The notes: a model not told the origin generated them from the sequence alone. 48,412 nucleotides of DNA from Leptothoe spongobia TAU-MAC 1115 (GCF_018739885.1 NZ_JADOES010000042.1:1-48412); one strand, 5' to 3'. Positions 1-8,845 are shown, counted from the stretch's first letter. Numbers and translations are program-made.

Positions 1-1
1 T

Positions 2-1294
2 GTGTTTTTATTTGCTCTTTATCGCCTATTGCCGCTTCTTCGTACATCCCTCTCTACAAATTTGTACAAAGTCCAAACCGTAGAAGGAGTTCGACAGCTA
101 TTAGGGTGTGATCGGGTGCTCGCCTATCAATTTTCGCCTGACATGAGTGGGACCATCATTGCTGAGTCGGTTCAAGCGGACTACCAAGCATCGCTGGGAC
201 AAACCGTACGTGATTCGTACTTTCAAGATCAGGGTGCTCAGGAGTACTGTAAAGGACGAATCCAATGGGTAGATGATATCTACACAGCTAACTTAGATCC
301 CTGTCATATCAAATTACTCGAACAGTTTAATGTGCGGGCAATTTTAGTCACACCGATTTTACTGCAAGACAGCAATAAGACCACCCCACACCTGTGGGGC
401 TTACTGGTAGCCCACCAATGCGTGGGGCCACGGGTATGGATCTCTGATGACACAAAACTATTAGAGGTTTTATCTCTGCATATTGCCATTGCGATTCAGC
501 AAGCTCAGCTATTAGAACAAACTCAGACCGCCCTAGAAAAAGCTAAGGCATTAAGTGCATTTAAATCAAAAATTTTAACCACGATTTCCCATGAGTACAA
601 CACTCCACTAACCGCTATAAAAGCAGCTGCCGAGACATTGCGGGTCCACTCCAACTCCCTTTCCCCCAGCCATCGAGATCGCTACCTTTCTATGATTGAA
701 TATAAGGCTCAATGCCTGTCTATGCTGGTAAAAGATATGCTGATAGCCAACCAAGCAGATCTCGACCAGCTACAGCTAAAACCGATGGATATTAATTTAG
801 AGCGTTTATTTTCTAAATTGATCGACGAACATCAAGACATTGAAACGGATAAAAATCAGATCTCTCTAACCAGTCTCGGAAATATCGATAATTTTGTTGG
901 CGATCTCGGACTCTTGCAACAAGTGTTTGAGAACTTATTATCCAATGCTATTAAGTACTCCCTAAAGGGAGGGGATATTCAGCTAGTGATTGTGGGAGAA
1001 GCCACCCAAATCACCTGTCATATCAATGATGAAGGCATGGGAATCCCAGAAGCCGATATTCCCTACTTATTCCAAGTGTTTCGTCGGGGTAGCAATGTTG
1101 GTGAAATACCTGGAACTGGCTTGGGCCTAAACATTGTCAAAGCCGCTGTAGAATTACATGGTGGCAGTATTGTTGTCAAAAGCAAGCAAGGGAAAGGAAC
1201 TCGCATTAAGGTAGAACTACCCAAACGTCCCAAGGAAGACTTCATGGATAATTATTACCCAACAACAGTTATCCATGATCTGCCCAACTATTAA
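2..1294 (+). CDS. GAF-domain sensor histidine kinase, N-terminus cut by window edge
   Basis: This is a two-component sensor kinase that would autophosphorylate on histidine and pass the phosphate to an unseen response regulator. Residues about 25-165 form a phytochrome-type GAF domain, recognised by the pattern around LLGCDRVLAYQF, which is common in cyanobacterial hybrid sensors. A HisKA domain follows, with the phospho-acceptor His197 in SHEYNTPL (usually SHELRTPL). The HATPase_c domain carries an N box (NLLSNAIKYS, 311-320), a G1 box (DEGMGIPEA) and a G2 box (GTGLGLNIVK, 371-380). No chromophore-type Cys is obvious in the visible GAF part. The frame is open to the first bases of the window, so the GTG at position 2 is only the first in-frame start; more domains probably lie upstream. 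The kinase call is certain, the ligand unknown. Confidence 0.9.
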   Translation: MFLFALYRLLPLLRTSLSTNLYKVQTVEGVRQLLGCDRVLAYQFSPDMSGTIIAESVQADYQASLGQTVRDSYFQDQGAQEYCKGRIQWVDDIYTANLDPCHIKLLEQFNVRAILVTPILLQDSNKTTPHLWGLLVAHQCVGPRVWISDDTKLLEVLSLHIAIAIQQAQLLEQTQTALEKAKALSAFKSKILTTISHEYNTPLTAIKAAAETLRVHSNSLSPSHRDRYLSMIEYKAQCLSMLVKDMLIANQADLDQLQLKPMDINLERLFSKLIDEHQDIETDKNQISLTSLGNIDNFVGDLGLLQQVFENLLSNAIKYSLKGGDIQLVIVGEATQITCHINDEGMGIPEADIPYLFQVFRRGSNVGEIPGTGLGLNIVKAAVELHGGSIVVKSKQGKGTRIKVELPKRPKEDFMDNYYPTTVIHDLPNY

Positions 1295-1540
1295 CAAGTC
1301 AGCCTTAACTGCTGACCTTGCTTGCTAACCCTGGATAATAGCTGACTATATAGCGTCTACCACATTGGCCAGACCATTGGCTAGATAGGGGACTTTGTTA
1401 AGCCATAGTTTCCTAATTGCATTTATATAGTACAATAGTACTTAATTATTTTCTACACCTCACACATCTTAATGAGGTCAAGGTTGTTAGTGCTATGCAG
1501 CCTTAGCCTCAATCCAAACTTCACACATAAGGAGTGACCT

Positions 1541-1954
1541 ATGACTTTAGCAAAACCAACATCCACTCATACGACTAGTCTTGACCTGCCCACCGCTGAT
1601 ACCATCGATCAGCATCGCATTGCCCTAGAAAGCAGGCTCAATAATTTGGCCACCCAAGCCACAGACAGTGCACTTAATCTATGGTCTGAGTATCAACCAG
1701 TGACTAATGGCAAGACTCAGGCTGTTTGGCAACTACTACGCAGTACACAGCCTGTTCAATTACTATTGACTGCAGCGTTAGCGGTGCTTGCGATCGCGTT
1801 AGTCACCCTGGTAACAACATTTAATGGGTTGATTATCCTATTCCTAAAATTGGCAACCCTGGTTTTGGCCGCTGTGGCCGTGTGGCAGTGGATCGCCCGT
1901 GGTCTTCACTGGGCTGATGAACAACTACCTTCAGTAGTAGAACCTCAAGAATAG
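1541..1954 (+). CDS. small membrane protein with two transmembrane helices, unknown function
   Basis: A 137-residue protein. About 70 hydrophilic N-terminal residues, probably helical, are followed by two hydrophobic segments (about 73-93 and 97-117) and a short acidic tail. The start is well supported by AAGGAG six bases before the ATG. The topology (soluble helix, two adjacent transmembrane helices, short tail) resembles CURT1/CAAD-type thylakoid curvature proteins of cyanobacteria, but I do not see the family signature, so this is only a resemblance. An HIP1 octamer lies inside the gene. The stop codon sits within the target duplication of the mobile repeat inserted directly after it, so the insertion left the reading frame intact. 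Confidence 0.7.
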   Translation: MTLAKPTSTHTTSLDLPTADTIDQHRIALESRLNNLATQATDSALNLWSEYQPVTNGKTQAVWQLLRSTQPVQLLLTAALAVLAIALVTLVTTFNGLIILFLKLATLVLAAVAVWQWIARGLHWADEQLPSVVEPQE

Positions 1955-1955
1955 G

Positions 1956-2095
1956 GGGTATCCGCATAAGCCGGGAAATTCTGATCAGGTAAGGAAGTTA
2001 GTGGTTCGGGGTTGGTAGTTAGTCCCTGACTGGAGTTTAACGACTAACTACCAACTACTATCTTCCCAAAAACGTCCCGCATTAAGTTGATACCC
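1956..2095 (+). mobile_element. MITE-like repeat, copy 1, with 8-bp target duplication
   Basis: A 140-bp non-coding element. Its left end is GGGTATCCGCATAAGCCGGG; the reverse complement of its right end begins GGGTATCAACTTAATGCGGG, giving imperfect terminal inverted repeats. The octamer AGAATAGG occurs directly on both sides (1948-1955 and 2096-2103), the mark of a transposition event. The interior is an inverted repeat: GTTGGTAGTTAGTC at 2011-2024 pairs perfectly with 2042-2055, so the whole element can fold into one long hairpin. It has no open frame and would have to be moved by a transposase encoded elsewhere. Ends match copies at 2621 and 22006, while the middle does not. Confidence 0.85.
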
Positions 2096-2103
2096 AGAAT
2101 AGG

Positions 2104-2620
2104 GATTGAAACGTCTTTTAACTGAATTAGCATTTGAAGCTGCGTTTCTATGTGAACTAGGGGCGCAGCTCTTGTGGTGTCATAAACTATATCATGTGAT
2201 TTTATTTCAGAAGGGTTTGACGATAATGTGGTTGCGTGTATCCATAGTTGGTAGGCTTATAAACTTGAGCTCAACTATCTCTCCATCTCTTTCGTGACAA
2301 AAATCACATACATTACCAATATAAGTCACTGCTTTTTGAAAAAGCTATAGATTAATTCAATCAACCCACTCTCCATAGGGGTTTAGATGGACACTCTACA
2401 ACTTATGGCTAAAAAATCAAACATTATGAAAGTATTCATAACGCTTTTGGGAAGCATAGAGCTTTGAATCAGTAAAATTCAATTTATTGATTCTTCTCTT
2501 AGCTATCTAGAATATCTTTTACCTGGCTTTAGATATTCCTTGAAATCAGAATTATTTTCGAAGTCTCAATCAAATGATTGATTTAATTTCAATTAAAAAT
2601 TGATGATTCACTGAGGTTAT
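2104..2620. other. non-coding stretch between two MITE copies
   Basis: AT-rich sequence with no credible gene. A 63-codon open frame from a TTG at 2106 has no ribosome site and no recognisable protein character. The promoter of the NACHT gene could lie further right (2768-2915), but no clear boxes are visible. Confidence 0.6.
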
Positions 2621-2759
2621 GGGTATCAATTTAAGCCGGGAAATCCTGACTGGGTGGGGAGTCAGGAGCCAGGAGCCAGGAGCCAGTCAGGCACTGAATT
2701 CTGACTCCTGAATTCTGACTTCTGCCCTTGGGAAAACGTTCCGCTTTAAGTTGATATCC
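2621..2759 (+). mobile_element. MITE-like repeat, copy 2, with 8-bp target duplication
   Basis: A 139-bp element with terminal inverted repeats: left GGGTATCAATTTAAGCCGGG, right end read inward GGATATCAACTTAAAGCGGA. The octamer GAGGTTAT flanks it on both sides (2613-2620 and 2760-2767), a perfect target duplication. The interior carries tandem GGAGCCA-type units and GAATTC-centred inverted repeats, the short-repeat style common in cyanobacterial intergenic DNA. This interior differs completely from copy 1 but matches copy 3 in inverse orientation. Confidence 0.88.
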
Positions 2760-2915
2760 GAGGTTATTAAATTCAAACTCAGGCATACTTTCTGCATATT
2801 ATGACGAATTCACATATGCATCCCACCCAAAATCAAACATTTTATTCTTTAACAAAACCCATTGTGTAAAGTTCATATAGTCATATTTCAATCAGCTCTT
2901 TAGTTCCTGAAATCC

Positions 2916-5027
2916 ATGATAGATCCTCTAACACAATCAGTATTGATAAGCCTAGTTGCTCCAATTTATGAGTCTGCTATAGGCCCTGGAAAAAATGTTT
3001 TTAGTTGGTTTAATCGAAAAATTCAATATGAAAGGAATCTTGAAATTTCGGTTCATGAATATGAGGAAAGATATAAGACTCGTCATGGAAAACTAAAACT
3101 GCTAGGAATGACAGAACCTAGAGACATAGAATCTGTTTTCACAAATATCAAACTAGGAAGGAGTAAAAGTCGCCAATTCAAATCAATTCAAACATTGGAG
3201 GAGTCTCATCGCCAAGGAAGAAGACGAAAATTTGACACTGTAAATCCCCCTGAGAAAGAAGCTTTTGATATTGTTAATCAGGAAAAGTTTTTGATGATAC
3301 TTGGTGGACCTGGAGCTGGAAAGTCTACCTTTCTCAGGAGGATAGGGTTAGAAGCATTAAAACCAAAACATGGAAAATTAGATAATCCATGTATTCCTGT
3401 CTTTATTGAGTTAAAACAATTTACGGAAAACAATATCAATCTAGAGAATAAGATCTCAGAAGAGTTCGAGATTTGTGGTTTCCCAGAAGCCGAAAGGTTT
3501 ACCTCTAACGCATTATCACAAGGGAAATTATTGATTCTATTAGATGCTTTAGATGAAGTGCCAACCAGTAATTTATATGACGTATTAGTTCATATCAAAA
3601 ATTTTGTTGATAAATATAATAACAATAGATTCATTGCCTCTTGCAGAAGTGCAGCGTACTACAACAGCTACTTGAATTTCAGTGATTTTTCAATGACTGA
3701 ATTTGATGACTCACAAATTGAGTTCTTTTTACATAAGTGGTTTCAAGAGGAATGCGACAAAACTGATAAAATTGCTCAAAAATGTTGGGAAATTTTACAA
3801 AAACCAGAAAATTCTGGAGCAAAGGAGCTGGCACATACTCCTCTACTCCTAACATTACTATGCTTTGTCTACGCAGGCTCTCAGAACTTGCCAAAGAACC
3901 GTGCATCTCTATATGACGAAGCATTAGACTTACTTATGAACAAATGGTTAGTAGAAAAACGTGTACAACGTAACCCCATCTATCAAGATTTAAATCCCCC
4001 CATAGAGAAAGCAATGTTATCAGAAATTGCCTATAAAGGATTCGAAGAAGATAGGTTTTTCTTTTCCGAAAGAGAAGTTGTTGATAGAATTACAGCCTTT
4101 TTAAGAGAGAATTTAAATGCACCTAAACATCTAGATGGCGAGAAGATTTTAAATTCGATTGAAATCCAGCAAGGGATTTTAGTGAAGCGAGCCCATAATA
4201 TCCATTCATTCTCTCACTCATCATTTCAGGAATATTTAACGGCCCAATATATAGATGACCATCGTCAGATCAAGAATATAGTTTCTAAACATTTGACAGA
4301 TAGTCGCTGGGGAGATGTCTTTCTGTTGGTTGCCGGATTGATGCGAGCTGGCGCGGATGAGCTGCTTTTGTCAATGGAAAAAGAATCACAGAATTTTATG
4401 GCTAATCCAAAATTATTTTCATTACTGAACTGGGCAGATAGAGCGACCGTTGAGTGGCACCAAAGCTTCAATCCAATTGCGAAACGTGCTGTAGCTCTCG
4501 GTATTGTTTGCAGCTTAATCTACGCTCATAAACATAGGTTTGAACCACTTCATGAAATTTCTATAGGTCTTAAATCTTGTGGTCGTTTGACCTCTAGGCT
4601 TGACCGCGAACTGTACCACAAGTTTATTCGCATTTGGCAGGTCATCTGCACCGGAGCAAACATTCGAGCTTTCAAAAATTATCGAAAACGTATCCGATTC
4701 CTTGATGCTAAATTCAAAGAAATACAAGGTTTTCAAAATATTAATTTTTCAATTTTAAAGGCAAACTTAGAAAATTTAAAACCTCGGGTTGAAGTTTCCC
4801 ATGAAGCTAGTCCAGCTTATAATGAGCTTGCTATCAGTGTTTGGCAGAATTGGCTAAAAGCTTTTGACATAGATATTGAGAGTATAGATCTATCTCCTGC
4901 TGAGATTCAATTATTCAATCAATATCTAGCGACTAACCTGCTCATGTTGAAGTGTCAAAAAGCCTCTGTTCGAGTATCTCATTACACATGGAGAACTATA
5001 GAAACACGCATGCTGCGAGCTAACTAG
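2916..5027 (+). CDS. NACHT-domain NTPase, candidate NLR-like anti-phage protein
   Basis: A 703-residue STAND-type NTPase. Residues 1-110 form a helical N-terminal region. The NACHT core has Walker A GGPGAGKST (130-138) and Walker B LLILLDALDEV (about 205-215); the DxxDE spacing is typical of NACHT proteins. The motif HSSFQEYLTAQYI near residue 430 is the conserved winged-helix/helical part after the NTPase. The helical C-terminus (about 480-703, ending with VSHYTWRTIETRML) fits a NACHT C-terminal helical domain. Bacterial NACHT proteins include anti-phage defence proteins related to animal NLRs, so a role in sensing infection is a family-based inference. No effector domain (nuclease, protease, TIR) is evident at the N-terminus. 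The gene stands alone, is AT-rich compared with the next genes, and lies beside two MITE copies, suggesting horizontal gain. Confidence 0.88.
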   Translation: MIDPLTQSVLISLVAPIYESAIGPGKNVFSWFNRKIQYERNLEISVHEYEERYKTRHGKLKLLGMTEPRDIESVFTNIKLGRSKSRQFKSIQTLEESHRQGRRRKFDTVNPPEKEAFDIVNQEKFLMILGGPGAGKSTFLRRIGLEALKPKHGKLDNPCIPVFIELKQFTENNINLENKISEEFEICGFPEAERFTSNALSQGKLLILLDALDEVPTSNLYDVLVHIKNFVDKYNNNRFIASCRSAAYYNSYLNFSDFSMTEFDDSQIEFFLHKWFQEECDKTDKIAQKCWEILQKPENSGAKELAHTPLLLTLLCFVYAGSQNLPKNRASLYDEALDLLMNKWLVEKRVQRNPIYQDLNPPIEKAMLSEIAYKGFEEDRFFFSEREVVDRITAFLRENLNAPKHLDGEKILNSIEIQQGILVKRAHNIHSFSHSSFQEYLTAQYIDDHRQIKNIVSKHLTDSRWGDVFLLVAGLMRAGADELLLSMEKESQNFMANPKLFSLLNWADRATVEWHQSFNPIAKRAVALGIVCSLIYAHKHRFEPLHEISIGLKSCGRLTSRLDRELYHKFIRIWQVICTGANIRAFKNYRKRIRFLDAKFKEIQGFQNINFSILKANLENLKPRVEVSHEASPAYNELAISVWQNWLKAFDIDIESIDLSPAEIQLFNQYLATNLLMLKCQKASVRVSHYTWRTIETRMLRAN

Positions 5028-5128
5028 GCTAGGTTCAAGTAATGATCTAGTTTTACTTATCCATGCGGCCCGAATGTTGATCCACGTATTACTGATATCT
5101 TGTAAAGCAGTGTATATCCTGGTGCAGC

Positions 5129-5854
5129 GTGGTCCCTATTCGTGATGAAAACCCGGTTCAGATTACGCCTTACGTAACCTATGGGCTAATCTTCCTCAAT
5201 ATTTTAGTCTTTTTCTATGAGCTGACGCTATCGTCACCCATGGAGCTGACAGCATTCTTCAGGACATGGGCCGTAGTCCCAGAGCAGCTGACGGAAAGTT
5301 TTTGGGGTGGCGGGTCAATCCCGTTCGATCTCTACGAGTGGTCTACCCTGTTCACTAGTCAATTTATTCATGCTGGTTTCCTGCATCTGGCGGGTAACAT
5401 GCTGTACCTGTGGATTTTTGGGAACAACGTTGAGGAGCAGTTGGGTCGGGCTCGATACCTTCTCCTCTATCTAGGCTGTGGTGTTCTAGCCGCCTTGACC
5501 CAGTGGTATTTTGGCATGTTTTCCGAAGTGCCCTCCTTAGGTGCTAGCGGTGCGATCGCAGGTGTGATGGGAGCCTACATCTTCAAATTTCCCACTGTTC
5601 GTATTCTCACTATTGTGCCTTTGGGGTTCCTGTTCTTGCCCCTCAGGATTCCAGCCGTATTCTATTTAGGTATCTGGTTTTTGCAGCAAGCGGCCTATGG
5701 TATTGCCAGCCTCAGCATACCCACTAATGTTGGCATGGCAGATGGTGGGATTGCCTACTGGGCCCATGCAGGAGGGTTCGTATTTGGGGCTATCCTAGGG
5801 CCAGCCCTGGGGCTACTGAACTCACCTCACAGCCTAGAAAATGAAGCTCACTAG
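5129..5854 (+). CDS. rhomboid-family intramembrane serine protease
   Basis: A 241-residue polytopic membrane protein with all the rhomboid signatures: the HLAGNMLYLW segment with Asn90 of the oxyanion region, catalytic Ser140 in GASGAIAG, and catalytic His213 in WAHAGGFVFG. It would cleave single-pass membrane proteins within or next to their transmembrane helix. About six hydrophobic segments are visible. The GTG start is chosen because the resulting N-terminus MVPIRDENP matches the usual MIP(L/I)RD start of cyanobacterial and actinobacterial rhomboids; no upstream in-frame ATG is close. An HIP1 octamer overlaps the active-site codons. Substrate unknown. Confidence 0.92.
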   Translation: MVPIRDENPVQITPYVTYGLIFLNILVFFYELTLSSPMELTAFFRTWAVVPEQLTESFWGGGSIPFDLYEWSTLFTSQFIHAGFLHLAGNMLYLWIFGNNVEEQLGRARYLLLYLGCGVLAALTQWYFGMFSEVPSLGASGAIAGVMGAYIFKFPTVRILTIVPLGFLFLPLRIPAVFYLGIWFLQQAAYGIASLSIPTNVGMADGGIAYWAHAGGFVFGAILGPALGLLNSPHSLENEAH

Positions 5855-6605
5855 ATAACAGATCGCCAACAATAGCTATCCGTAGGTTATCCAAATTTGG
5901 ATTCGACAATTTTACTCTCAATCACCCGTCGGGCAAGTGGTTCACTATCGTCAATAGTAAACTCTTTCTTAAGATTACCAGTTTCCCCTAAGGTTTCCTG
6001 AAAGGTTCGAGGTTGGGCAGGATATTGAGCTAACAGCACGCTTTGTCTAAGTGAAAATTTCCATCAGCTAGGCCTAGAATAACGAATTTGTCCTCAGCCT
6101 CATATCCTCTGGACAATTTATTCTTTAGGAATGAGGATTCAATTAGGTTCTATCTTTTGATGTACAGGTTGCCATGGCAACCTCTTCAGACATAATTTTT
6201 GGATTTTATAAACCACGTCCAAGTTGAAACCAGTAGCTTCTTCTACGGAAAAACTCCAGTTCTGGACGTGGACAAGGTTTAAAATCCTTATCCCTTAGGG
6301 CAAACGTTTTTAGATGAAGGGCAACATCAGCTCCCCTTCATCTAACCCACGTCACTAACAAACATCCTTCTAGAATGAATCAATAATAATTGATGAAAAA
6401 GCTGTGAAGAGTTGCAGTTCTCAGTGGAATAACTTATGCATTCTAGACCGGTGTTTCTTATGTTGGCGGTAGGTTAAACATCTGGACGTTGCTGTTCCGA
6501 ACTATGACGTTATCTGTAAGATCTTGACTTAGTACATTCCTTTCAGATCGGTTCATATATCAAATCAGCAACGGCAAAATCTTTAGTTAAAAGCTATTTG
6601 AGGCA
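5855..6605. other. 750-bp intergenic region with two inverted repeats
   Basis: No convincing gene is visible. CCACGTCCA (6213-6221) and TGGACGTGG (6263-6271) form an inverted repeat spaced by about 40 bases. A stronger hairpin lies at 6310-6345. Nothing else identifiable is seen; a small RNA is possible but cannot be shown from sequence alone. Confidence 0.5.
6310..6345. terminator. perfect 12-bp hairpin, possible terminator
   Basis: TTAGATGAAGGG (6310-6321) pairs perfectly with CCCTTCATCTAA (6334-6345) around a 12-base loop. A short T run precedes it on the plus strand (A run when read on minus), but no T tract follows on the plus strand, so it is not a classical intrinsic terminator. It could equally be part of a small RNA. 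Confidence 0.35.
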
Positions 6606-6800
6606 ATGCCTGCTATGCCACTCCCTAACAATCCATATCCCAATAAAATCGATCTTATATATGCCGTCTCAGCCGAATTAGCCAACAATATTCGCCAACG
6701 CCTGACACCGCTAAGATTATCAAAACCAAACTTAGAGGAAATTATTGATTCTACAAAAGTAAAGCCCGCGTCACAGGATAGGCAACAGCTACCGTTATAA
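6606..6800 (+). CDS. hypothetical small protein (doubtful)
   Basis: A 64-residue frame beginning MPAMPLPNNPYPN, with GAGG four bases before the first ATG (a second ATG is three codons in). The composition is plausible for a soluble, basic, helical peptide, but I recognise no family and there is no operon context: it is isolated between a non-coding region and an insertion sequence. It may be a real orphan gene, a fragment of something interrupted by the IS, or chance. Confidence 0.3.
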   Translation: MPAMPLPNNPYPNKIDLIYAVSAELANNIRQRLTPLRLSKPNLEEIIDSTKVKPASQDRQQLPL

Positions 6801-6841
6801 TGCTTACATAAGCTAATTAGCTTGGATTACTGGCTATCTAG

Positions 6842-8263
6842 TCGCCCCTGAAAAACTCCATGCTTAGGCCCTAACTGGGATCTTGGCCGGTGAGTCTAGA
6901 AAGTATCGGCAGAGCTTTCTGAGATTGAAGCCACAAGCGACCATCAGGGCATTGAACCGGTCACCGTGGGTGCCCTTGAGATAATTGCGTTTGAGCCCAT
7001 GATCGTACTTGACATGGCCAATCACCGGTTCAATGGCACTGCGCCGTTTGACCAACCGTTTGAGCACCCCTTTAAATTTGCGAGTGCCCGCGACCAACAC
7101 CTCTACCCCTTGAGGATGGTGGGTTTGCCCCCGAAAGCCTTTGTCAACCGCCGCTTGTTTGGGCATCACCCCGGTCAATGCCTGGGTTTGTTCGATAACC
7201 GGGGTGAGGGTGGCCCCATCATAGGGATTGCCATGGATGGCCTGGGTGCCTACAATCCAATTACTTTGACTGGTGGTCACAAACGCCACTTTGCAGCCAA
7301 ATTCATAGCGTTGGTGCGCCTTGCCTTTGGCAATACACTCCACTTCAGGAGCATGCATACTGTAGAGTTTGTTGGAATCGGTTCGCTGTTGCTGATAAAT
7401 TCGCTTGGCACGATCCAGCAACTGCTGCAGGTCTGGGTCCGGTTGGGGGAGTTTGCGCTCAATATCTCGAATCACACGTCCCAAATAAGTGTGTAGTTTT
7501 TGAGTTTGTTTTTTTGCTCGCTTCAGTTGTTTCGCAACCCGGTAACGACTTTGTTGAAAGAGTGCTTTCTTGCCCACACGTTCATAGCTTTGACGCAGCT
7601 TTATATTTTGTTTCTTGGCTGCTCTGACCAAGGCACGGCGAGCCTTGTCATAGAGTCGTGAATCTGTTGGAAACGCAATCGCTTTCTCTTGCACAGTGGT
7701 GTCAACATTCACTCGTGAAATCTCTCTTGGCTTCAATGCCTTTGTCTCCATCGCTGTCTTGAGAACTTGTTTCAACAATTGTTCCATCCCGTCAACACCC
7801 ACATGCTTGCGCCAGCTCACTAGACTGGTTGGGTGACACGGCAACTCATGCTGGAACTGTTCCTCTCCACAGAAATACTGCCAATACGGATTCTCCACCC
7901 ATTTGCTCACCACCGATTCATCACTTTCGTCGTACAGCCCTTTGAGATAGTGCAGACCCACCATCAACCGAGTTGGCAGGGGCGGGCGACCCCCTGCACT
8001 GGTCGTAGCTCGACCAAACGACGTCTCAAATGACGCCCAGTCAATGGATTCGGACAGTTTAACCAACGGATGCTGAGGGTTCAACTGGCGCTCTAATGCC
8101 GACACCGAAGGGCTTGGCTCAGAGGAGGGGGAGGAGGGGCTAGATGAACGGTTCATTTTGCAAGCTTTTAACTCAATCGGGATGCTTCTCTGGCAATTCT
8201 ATACCCTGTTTCAACGGATGAAACCCCCTTCAGCTCTTACCTGAGCTAGTATTTCAGGGCCGA
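6842..8263 (-). mobile_element. complete IS5-family insertion sequence
   Basis: The element is about 1.42 kb with one transposase gene. Its ends are inverted repeats: TCGCCCCTGAAAAACT at 6842-6857 and, read inward from the other end (8263-8248), TCGGCCCTGAAATACT, 14 of 16 identical. The octamer CTATCTAG flanks both ends (6834-6841 and 8264-8271). Because this octamer has CTA..TAG symmetry, the exact junction and duplication length (2 to 8 bp) are ambiguous. The intact gene and ends suggest recent insertion. Confidence 0.85.
6864..8156 (-). CDS. IS5-family transposase, IS1478-like, full length
   Basis: A 430-residue DDE transposase. The N-terminal IS5-type domain includes the GRPPLPTRLMVGLHYLK region (about 56-72) and the WVENPYWQYFCGE segment. 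The catalytic triad is visible: Asp152 in VNVDTTVQ, Asp338 in AAVDKGFRG and Glu376 in RRSAIEPVIGHVK. Length and layout match the IS1478-like branch of the IS5 family. The serine/proline-rich first 15 residues are unusual, and a later start is possible, but the ATG is the only good one upstream of the conserved region. It cuts and pastes the surrounding IS. No frameshift or internal stop is seen, so it is likely active. Confidence 0.92.
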   Translation of the reverse strand: MNRSSSPSSPSSEPSPSVSALERQLNPQHPLVKLSESIDWASFETSFGRATTSAGGRPPLPTRLMVGLHYLKGLYDESDESVVSKWVENPYWQYFCGEEQFQHELPCHPTSLVSWRKHVGVDGMEQLLKQVLKTAMETKALKPREISRVNVDTTVQEKAIAFPTDSRLYDKARRALVRAAKKQNIKLRQSYERVGKKALFQQSRYRVAKQLKRAKKQTQKLHTYLGRVIRDIERKLPQPDPDLQQLLDRAKRIYQQQRTDSNKLYSMHAPEVECIAKGKAHQRYEFGCKVAFVTTSQSNWIVGTQAIHGNPYDGATLTPVIEQTQALTGVMPKQAAVDKGFRGQTHHPQGVEVLVAGTRKFKGVLKRLVKRRSAIEPVIGHVKYDHGLKRNYLKGTHGDRFNALMVACGFNLRKLCRYFLDSPAKIPVRA

Positions 8264-8331
8264 CTATCTAGTTTCTCCCCCTAGCGTTTTAAAACCTGAA
8301 TGCGCAAGGACTAATTAAAATATTCTTGACA

Positions 8332-8360
8332 CTCAGTCAGTGCGCTCCCATCTGACTGAG
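8332..8360. terminator. 9-bp hairpin downstream of the arsR-like gene
   Basis: CTCAGTCAG (8332-8340) pairs perfectly with CTGACTGAG (8352-8360), 11-base loop. Read on the minus strand it lies about 95 bases after the repressor gene's stop and is followed by an AT-rich stretch rather than a clean T run, so it is a weak terminator candidate. Confidence 0.35.
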
Positions 8361-8453
8361 CAAGCTCTAAGTCTCCTTCCTCTACCTCTCTTGCCCCTTA
8401 GGCAGTTTCTGCCCAATCCTTGGCCTGAAGCAAAACAAAATCAAAATCTCTCC

Positions 8454-8768
8454 TTAATCCGGACAACTCCGTGCAGGCAAAATCGGACTCGTCCGTCGAA
8501 ATTCAGATAAATACTGCTCTAAAGTCACAAACTGCTGTAAGTTTAGCCGATAGTAAATCCAGCGTCCCTCCTGGCGACCCTGGATCAATCCTGCTTCCCG
8601 TAAAATCTTGAGATGGAATGAAAGCTTAGATGCACTTATACCCAGGTGATTAGCAATATCACAAGCACATAGCTCGCGATCTCGCAGTAGCTCAATTACT
8701 TGAATCCGATAGGACTCTGAAAATGCCTGAAAGAGGGATAAAACATCAGTGGAAACAGTCGTTTTCAT
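8454..8768 (-). CDS. ArsR/SmtB-family winged-helix repressor with ELCxCD metal motif
   Basis: A 104-residue winged-helix repressor. The helix-turn-helix (about 33-62, CDIANHLGISASKLSFHLKIL) and the wing (GRWIYYRL) are clear. ELCACD at 32-37 places Cys34 and Cys36 in the alpha-3 position used by arsenic- and antimony-sensing ArsR proteins (classically ELCVCD); the third ligand could be Cys102 near the C-terminus. When bound to As(III)/Sb(III) such proteins leave DNA and derepress resistance genes. No arsenite pump or arsenate reductase is adjacent; the IS5 element inserted about 190 bp downstream may have separated it from partners. The inducer is therefore inferred from the motif only. Confidence 0.85.
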   Translation of the reverse strand: MKTTVSTDVLSLFQAFSESYRIQVIELLRDRELCACDIANHLGISASKLSFHLKILREAGLIQGRQEGRWIYYRLNLQQFVTLEQYLSEFRRTSPILPARSCPD

Positions 8769-8845
8769 AACCTTTTTGCAATCTACTTAAATCATAGCTT
8801 GCCTGATAAGATTTTGAATTTGAACATCTCCAACTCAGTCTCACT

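Noticed and set aside
2106..2297. 63-codon frame with TTG start
   Set aside because: No ribosome site, unlikely composition, and it begins inside the target duplication junction of MITE copy 1.
2640..2730. CRISPR-like short repeats (GGAGCCA units)
   Set aside because: The units are contiguous, lack spacers of regular length and lie within a MITE; no cas gene is present anywhere in the window.
6966..7496. 176-codon plus-strand frame
   Set aside because: It lies entirely within the IS5-family transposase gene on the other strand, which has full family motifs.
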